64,000 nt of DNA from Erythroxylum novogranatense (lineage: Eukaryota; Streptophyta; Magnoliopsida; Malpighiales; Erythroxylaceae), in contig CM057224.1 in assembly GCA_029891385.1 (NCBI GenBank), positions 930,001 to 994,000 on the forward strand, read 5' to 3'. The notes beneath the pieces are model-generated. The model was not told the origin of the DNA and did not search any database. It saw only the letters and a program-made list of their open reading frames with translations. A program made the translations under genes and the position numbers. Positions 58,021 to 64,000 of the stretch are shown here, piece by piece (position 1 is the stretch's first letter; each line of letters begins with the position of its first letter).

Positions 58021-59690
58021 AGATGCATTGGAAGTGTGCTTAACCTTGGAAATGGAACCCAGGGAATTAGATGAGGAATTAGCTGAATGCATTTTTAGGC
58101 TGCAGGGTAGTGGTCTTAGACACAAACCTCAAATTGAAGACTTGGGCCCTCCAAAACCCAAGCTATTGCCTTCTGCAGTGAGCCCGCCACATCCTGAACT
58201 TAAACCACTTCCAACTCATTTGAGATATGCATTTTTGGGGGAAGCAAATACCTTCCCTGTTATCATTTCTGCCTCTTTGGATTCCTCACAAGAGGACAAG
58301 TTGTTAAGAATATTACGTGAACACAAATTGGCCATTGCTTGGAATATTGCGGACATAAAGGGAATTAGCCCTTCTATTTGTGTTCATAGGATTTTGATGG
58401 AGGAGGATCATAAACCGAGGGTGGAAAGTCAACGGAGGCTCAACCCTAACATGAAGGAAGTTGTGCGAGCCGAGGTACTCAAATTGCTCGACGCAGGTAT
58501 TATTTATCCTATTTCTGACAGCTCTTGAATTAGTCCAGTGCAGGTAGTGCCTAAAAAGGGCGACATAACTGTTATATCGAATGAAAGGAATGAAATGATT
58601 TCTACTAGGGTTGTGACGGGATGGAGAGTGTGTATCAACTACCGGAAGGTAAATGTAGCCACTAGGAAAGACCACTTTCCTCTGCCCTTTATTAATCAAA
58701 TGTTGGAAAGATTAGCGGGGCAAGAGTATTACTACTTTTTAGATGGTTATTCTGGCTATAACCAAATTCCGATTGCCCTAGAGGATCAGGAGAAAACAAC
58801 ATTCACATGCCCCTACGGTACATTCGCTTACCGAAGAATGCCCTTCGGATTATGCAACGCTCCTGCTACCTTCCAACGATGCATGATGGCAATATTCTCG
58901 GACATGGTGGAAAATATAATTGAGATATTTATGGACGATTTTTCTGTGTTTGGGTCATCCTTTGATGCATGTTTGTTCAATCTAGAACAGGTTCTGCAGA
59001 GATGTGAGGACACCAACCTGGTGCTCATTTGGGAAAAATGCCATTTTATGGTGCAAGAAGGAATCGTCCTAGGGCATAAAATCTCCAATAACGGGATTGA
59101 AGTCGATCCGGCTAAAATTGAAGTCATCAACAAACTACCACCTCCTACTTCAGTTAGGGGAATACGGAGCTTTCTAGGGCATGCTGGGTTCTATCGTCAA
59201 TTTATAAAGGATTTTTCAAAAATCTCTCGACCTCTTTGCGCCCTGTTGCAAAAAGATACCCCTTTTGAATTTACTGATGAGTGTCTTGTAGCGTTTGATA
59301 GGTTAAAGAAAGAACTGACGTCAGCTCCTATCATGACCACACCGGATTGGACCCTCCCGTTTGAATTAATGTGCGATGCTAGCGATTTTGCACTCGGAGT
59401 TGTTTTGGGATAGCGACAGGATAAGAAACTCCATGTTAGTTATTATGCTAGCAAAATTTTAAATGATGCCCAGCTTAATTATGCGACAACTGAGAAAGAA
59501 CTGTTAGCGGTAGTCTATGCTTTTGACAAATTCCGATCTTACCTAGTTGGGTCTAAAGTTATTGTGTATACAGACCATTCAGCCCTGAAGTATCTTCTCA
59601 CTAAAAAGGATGCAAAACCGAGACTGATTAGATAGATTTTACTTTTGCAGGAATTTGACTTGGAAATTAGAGACAAAAAAAGGGTCAGCG
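58021..59690 (+). pseudogene. Athila-2 reverse transcriptase and RNase H
   Basis: RT motifs in order are LLDAGIIYPISDS, INYRKVNVATRKDHFPLPFI, YRRMPFGLCNAPATFQ, IFMDDFSVFG (the YxDD box as FMDD) and LGHKISNNGIEVDPAKIE. RNase H has ELMCDASDFALGVVLG, then [18 protein letters not shown] and [11 protein letters not shown]. Stops lie at 58526 (TGG to TGA), 59411 (CAG to TAG) and 59633 (TGG to TAG). Otherwise it is well preserved. Confidence 0.93.
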
Positions 59691-61082
59691 AATGTAGTGG
59701 CTGACCATTTGTCGCGGCTAGAACGGGAGGACAAGTGCGTAAAAGAACGGATCAACGATGCATTTCCCGATGAGAGTTTGTGGTCATTACAGGATAATCT
59801 TCCTTGGTTTGCAGACTATGTCAACTTCCTGGTGTCCGACATTGTGCCCACAGATTATTCATATCATAGGCGAAAAAAATTCTTAGCTGAAGTACGACAC
59901 TACTTTTGGGAAGCCCCACTATTATTTCGAAGATGCGCCGACGGGGTAATCAGAAGATGTGTACCCGAGGATGAAATGAGGTCAGTGCTTTATCTCTGTC
60001 ATGCCTCCTTATGTGGAGGCCACCATGGGGCCAACAAAACAGTAGCAAGGATTTTACAATCTGGGCTCTATTGGCTGACTCTTTTTAAGGATGCTAGGAC
60101 ATTTGTCATGACGTGCGACAAGTGCCAAAGGACAGGCAATATTAGTAGGAAGCATGAGATGCCTCAATCTGGAATTCTTGAAGTAGAGCTCTTTGATGTA
60201 TGGGGTCTGGACTTTATGGGACCATTTCCAAAGTCATTTGGAAATGAATATATCCTAGTAGCTGTGGATTACGTGTCGAAGTGGGTAGAGGCTGTGGCAC
60301 TGTCCAATAATACCGGGGCGAGTGTAGTCAAAGTCGTCAAGAAGTACATATTCTCCCGATTCGGTGTCCCAAGAGCAATAATCAGTGATAATGGGGTGCA
60401 TTTCCAGAACCACCACTTTAAATCTCTGCTATTGAAGTACGGGTGTCAGTTCAGGTTTGGCACCACCTACCACCCACAAACCAGTGGGCAAGTTGAGGTT
60501 TCGAACCGAGAACTCAAGCAAATTTTAGAGAAGACGGTAAATACTTCTCGGAAAGATTGGGCATTAAAACTTGATGATGCTCTGTGGGCGTACAGAACTG
60601 CATTCAAGACTCCTTTGGGAATGTCACCCTACAGACTTGTTTTCGAAAAATCATGCCATCTCCCCGTTGAAATTGAGCACAAAGCATTGTGGGCCATCCG
60701 GAAGCTGAATTTTGATATCAAGGCAGCAGGGCAGAAGAGATTGTTAGAACTAAACGAGATGGATGAATTCCGGAGGGACGCTTTTGAGAACGCTTTGATT
60801 TATAAGGAAAGAACAAAAGCTTTTCACGATAAGCGTATACTGTGGAGAGAATTCAAACCCGACCAGAAGGTGTTATTGTTCAACTCTAGGCTCAAACTCT
60901 TTCCGGGAAAATTGCGATCCCGATGGTCGGGGCCATTTATGGTGACAAAGGCATATCCCCATGGAGCAGTGGAGATCAAGAAAGATGATCAAGAGCCCTT
61001 TGTGGTCAATGGGCAAAGATTGAAACACTATTATGAGGGGGAAATGATGGGATGCATTGCCATCGCCACATTCCAACAATAA
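59655..61082 (+). pseudogene. Athila-2 integrase, open frame of 475 codons
   Basis: The frame holds VADHLSRLE, then [19 protein letters not shown] and [18 protein letters not shown] (the HHCC zinc domain), then [26 protein letters not shown] and [19 protein letters not shown] (the D, D, E triad). The C-terminal part has the Arg/Trp-rich RSRWSGPF segment and ends [10 protein letters not shown]. This is the longest intact frame in the window. It is downstream of stops, so it cannot be made as part of the polyprotein. Confidence 0.93.
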
Positions 61083-61119
61083 GAATCACTTGACCAAGTC
61101 TAGCTAAGGACTTTAAAGC

Positions 61120-61145
61120 TAGCGCTTGTTGGGAGGCAACCCAAT
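61120..61145 (+). other. Athila-2 conserved post-pol motif
   Basis: GCGCTTGTTGGGAGGCAACC directly after integrase. A related form (GGGAGGCAGCCC) is in Athila-1 near 15355. Confidence 0.6.
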
Positions 61146-61466
61146 ATTTCTAGTTTTTCTTGTTATTGTTTCCGTTTACTTTGTGTTTTATTCATCTGGT
61201 GGTTTTCCTTTTGTTGTTTCTGATCACCTTGTCATTACACGGAGGACTTTTCATGGACATTCACAAATGTTTGGAAGAACAGAGGGGTTGGTTTAATCCA
61301 GAATTTTTGAGGTGAGATTAAATTTAACCATGGGAAAGCAGGTACGTGAATCTACAATTCTTTATTAAGCTTCTGCCCCATTGTGCACATAATTTTTAGT
61401 AATCTCATAGGAGAAGGAATCGATTGAATTTGAATCTGATCATGAATTGCCCTGTCTCTTAATTCA

Positions 61467-61656
61467 CCCGTACGTGTCCGTTAAACGGACACGCATGTCC
61501 GTTTAACGGACATGAATCTTGCAGAGAGGCACAATGACCCGTACGTGCCCGTTAAACGGACACGAATGTCCGTTTAACGGACATGGATCGCCCTCTGGAA
61601 ACAAAATGACCCATACCTGTCCATTAAGCGAACATTTATGTTCGTTTAACGGACAT
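61467..61656 (+). repeat. Palindrome cluster in Athila-2 internal region
   Basis: Three tandem units of about 75 bases each hold a pair: CGTGTCCGTTAAACGGACACG and a CATGTCCGTTTAACGGACAT partner. Six arms in total, the last pair decayed. The same palindrome is in the LTR at 54514-54606. Confidence 0.85.
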
Positions 61657-62290
61657 CGTCTGTTTTAAACCTAAAACCCTATTCTTTTCCCGCATCTTTC
61701 TTTTTCCCTTCTCTCTACCCTAGACGCCGGAGACTCTATTCTTCTTCTACTGATTCCGACCACCACAATTCTCCCACCTCCTTTCCTCCCTTATTTCCTT
61801 AAAGGTCACTCCTTTCCTTTCTCTTCTCCTCACCTCCACCTCTGGTTCCGCTCACCTATAGTAGCAGCTGCGTGCTTCAGGTTTGGAACTCTAAAGCAGA
61901 TCGTGTACGAGGGCCAACTTTTGGTCATAAGGTTGTTTTATCTTCGAAGAGGTAAAGGATAATGTTCGCATTAGGGTTCTTGTTTTCTCTGTTGTGTGCT
62001 TTTTGTTTTGATTTTGTGTACAGGCTTGACGTTAAATGAATTGAATCTCTACACGGTGAATCTTCAATGGTTGCTCACAGTTGAGGGCTTATAATTGGTG
62101 ATTTTGTCTCAGTCCTGGTGTGTTTGATAATTGGTAGCTGCTGCATTTATCTTGTTTAGATTGATGATTGCTGCCTGATGGAGAGATTGTGACATTTATA
62201 TACCTACATATTGATTGCGTTTGGTGTGTGTGAATTGTGGTAATTGGCATTGGTTGTTGACTGGGAATAATTTGAACAGGAAAGTACATC
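61657..62290 (+). other. Athila-2 leader before ORF3
   Basis: CT-rich then T/G-rich sequence without an open frame; it could contain an intron (AG just before 62283) of the kind used to splice ORF3 in Athila elements. That is inference. Confidence 0.4.
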
Positions 62291-63333
62291 ATGTCCAGGT
62301 TCAAGCAAACAGTCCGGAAAAATGCGGGGAAGTCCTCTCGATCAGAAAAAGGGAAAAATGTAGCCCCGGAGGAACCACTTGTCGAGCCCACATTATTTAT
62401 CAATGAGCAATGTGAGGCCTGGTACCTGAAAAAGCGGAATAACAAATTTGTAGTTGAGGTGTCTGTGACTGACTACATTAACGAGAAGCACAGGGTGCAG
62501 GCTAATCTAGATAAATTTCATTGGGGCAAGTTATTGACTCTTACAGGTACTTATTACCCCGAGGCCGTCAAGCAGTTTTACGCTAATCTGAGCTCAGTCA
62601 CAGGTAAACAACCACTAGTGCTCACCTCGCGGGTCAATGGGGACGAGGTCATCATTACTGAGGAACTGATTTGTAGTCACCTGGAGCTACCTCCGGGAGG
62701 CAATGTCTTGTCTTTTGATTTGCAAACCCAATGCTCTGGTGATGAGGCGTGGTCCAAAGATGATGCTATGGATCGACTGGGAGTCCGCAGGGTTTGGCGA
62801 CCATCGGGGCAGCGGTATTTTGTGCATTGCAAGAATCTCGATATTGCCCCGAGACTCATTGCTTATGTAATTGCTCATAATTTAATTCCGAAGGCCAGTG
62901 ATTCAGGATTTATCCGCACTGAAGACATATACATTTTGGACAAGATGTTTTTCATTGACGAGCAATTCCAGGGTATCACGGCTTAAGCGATAATGTGACC
63001 ATGTGGCAGGTGGTCCACCACAAGGCTGATACCAAGGCTTTTGTTTTCCCGGTATTATTAAGTCAACTGTTCCATAAGCTGGGGGTCATAACAAGGACTG
63101 AAGTGGTAGCTCTTCCTGATGAGGGGGATGTGATTAATGCTGCTAAAATGCATCAATTCGAGTTCGATGACAATAGTCCCCACGGTTGGGTGAACCCACG
63201 CAGAAGACGCCACGAGGATCGCGCACCACGGGTACCCTCACCTCCTGACAATACCCTCAACTGGCAGCAATTGAATGCTAGCATTCTTACCCTCCAAGGG
63301 GAAATGGCAGAGATTATCGCTTCGCAACGGTGA
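62291..63333 (+). pseudogene. Athila-2 ORF3 (plant transposon protein domain), one break
   Basis: The first frame (62291-62986, 231 codons) starts MSRFKQTVRKNAGKSSRSEK and contains FHWGKLLTLTGTYYPEAVKQ then FYANLSSVTGKQPLVL, the motif of a domain known as putative plant transposon protein. A stop at 62984 is followed in another frame (62995-63333) by MWQVVHHKADTKAFVFPVLL and a charged C-terminus. No signal peptide or clear membrane segment is seen. Function in the family is unknown; in Athila this position is called env-like. Confidence 0.78.
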
Positions 63334-64000
63334 CTTGAAAGCATGATGAAAACGTTCGTGGAGGCGCATCACCCACCGCCACCAGAGACTTGACGTTTAG
63401 GGCTTAGGATGATATCTTTTGCCTTGTTGTGATATCTTTTGCCTTGTTGGGTTGCTAAATATTTTGCTTCTTTCAGGAAAATGCCTCATCGACAATACAC
63501 TATTCAGGGAGTTCCCTCCTCTTTGCTGTACTTATTCTCAGATACATTGTCGCTTTCCTTCTGTTGAGGCCATTGAGGACAATGTCACTTCTAAGTGTGG
63601 GGGAGTAGTTGATTTTAATCTATTAGACCTATTTTTTGAGATATTTGCCTAATCTTTATTATTGGTCTAATTTTTAACATCTTTTATGCCTAATTGTCAT
63701 TATACTTTTATTTCTTGAGTTAATTGTATGAGAATTGAGGTTGGCTTTGAGTAGGATGCATAATATGATTAATGGGGTTTGCATGTCTTGCATTAATGGA
63801 ATGTATAATGTCAAATCGATTGAATAATTGTGCTTTAGAATGAGGAAACATAACCGAGAAAGCGAAATTGAGCCTAGAGGATTGCACTCAATCCCATTTT
63901 CTTGTGAGTGATAAATTTCTCTTCCATGTATGCCCACTTCTAGAACTTGCATCACATCTCTTCAAGGTTACATAATCATACTATGGTATGTCTTAGAAAT
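63334..64000 (+). other. Athila-2 3' untranslated part
   Basis: A purine-rich motif TAAGTGTGGGGGAGTAG lies at 63592-63608, the type seen directly before the LTR of Athila-1 and the 35.4 kb LTR. Here it is followed by ordinary sequence without TGATAAG, so the LTR starts further right. No gene seen. Confidence 0.6.

Larger units (their letters stand above)
54220..64000 (+). mobile_element. Athila-2: Athila-type Ty3-gypsy, nearly complete
   Basis: 5' LTR, primer site, gag, protease, RT, RNase H, integrase, a non-coding part with palindromes, an extra ORF3 and a purine-rich motif follow in order. An additional ORF after integrase is the hallmark of Athila elements. The 3' LTR must lie to the right of the window. 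Single stops and frameshifts occur through gag-pol. Confidence 0.92.

Overview
The window is nuclear DNA of a flowering plant, probably a eudicot. It is AT-rich and full of nested plant retrotransposons (Ty1-copia, Athila-type Ty3-gypsy, an L1-type LINE, a TRIM, SINE-like units, a CACTA transposon), a decayed plastid rRNA fragment sits in it, and the only host-like genes have GT-AG introns. I cannot name the species.

The host content is a cluster of small two-exon genes, all on the minus strand, between about 3.6 and 51.8 kb. I label them P1 to P8 in order (stop-to-ATG coordinates): P1 3639-4115, P2 5969-6472, P3 8569-9058, P4 29034-29538, P5 40268-41526, P6 48499-48617 (broken), P7 49590-50783 (broken), P8 51325-51758. 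Each intact member encodes a 69-135 residue precursor with an N-terminal signal peptide, one phase-1 intron, and a short Pro/Ser-rich tail. Splicing restores the reading frame to the base in all six intact members. P3, P4, P5 and P8 end in a shared tail of the form (S/N)R(D/E)Y(S/N)PP. I read this as a tandemly expanded family of secreted peptide precursors (hormone or defence-signal type), and I do not recognise it as a named family.

Layout. 1-3514: 3' part of a decayed copia element with its 3' LTR. 3.6-9.1 kb: P1-P3, with a tRNA-like inverted-repeat MITE and a SINE between them. 9.4-20.7 kb: an old copia fragment carrying a piece of plastid 23S rRNA, then an Athila element (minus strand) that has lost RT, RNase H and integrase. 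20.8-28.35 kb: a broken LINE split by a solo LTR. 28.4-34.3 kb: P4 and a second copy of the P3 upstream block, which preserves the pre-insertion state of both the plastid fragment and the Athila element. 34.3-39.3 kb: a copia element with both LTRs, whose centre is replaced by an Athila LTR and an unknown segment. 39.3-52.1 kb: P5-P8, a pentanucleotide satellite and repeated upstream modules. 52.1-54.2 kb: one end of a CACTA transposon. 54.2-64.0 kb: a nearly complete Athila element (5' LTR, gag, protease, RT, RNase H, integrase, extra ORF3), whose 3' LTR lies outside the window.

The transposable elements date the peptide cluster. A TRIM sits at the same intron position in P5 and P7, and a remnant remains in P8, so those three share an ancestor. 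P3 and P4 lack it and have introns of identical length (280 bp). A roughly 100-190 bp module recurs upstream of most members and is unexplained.
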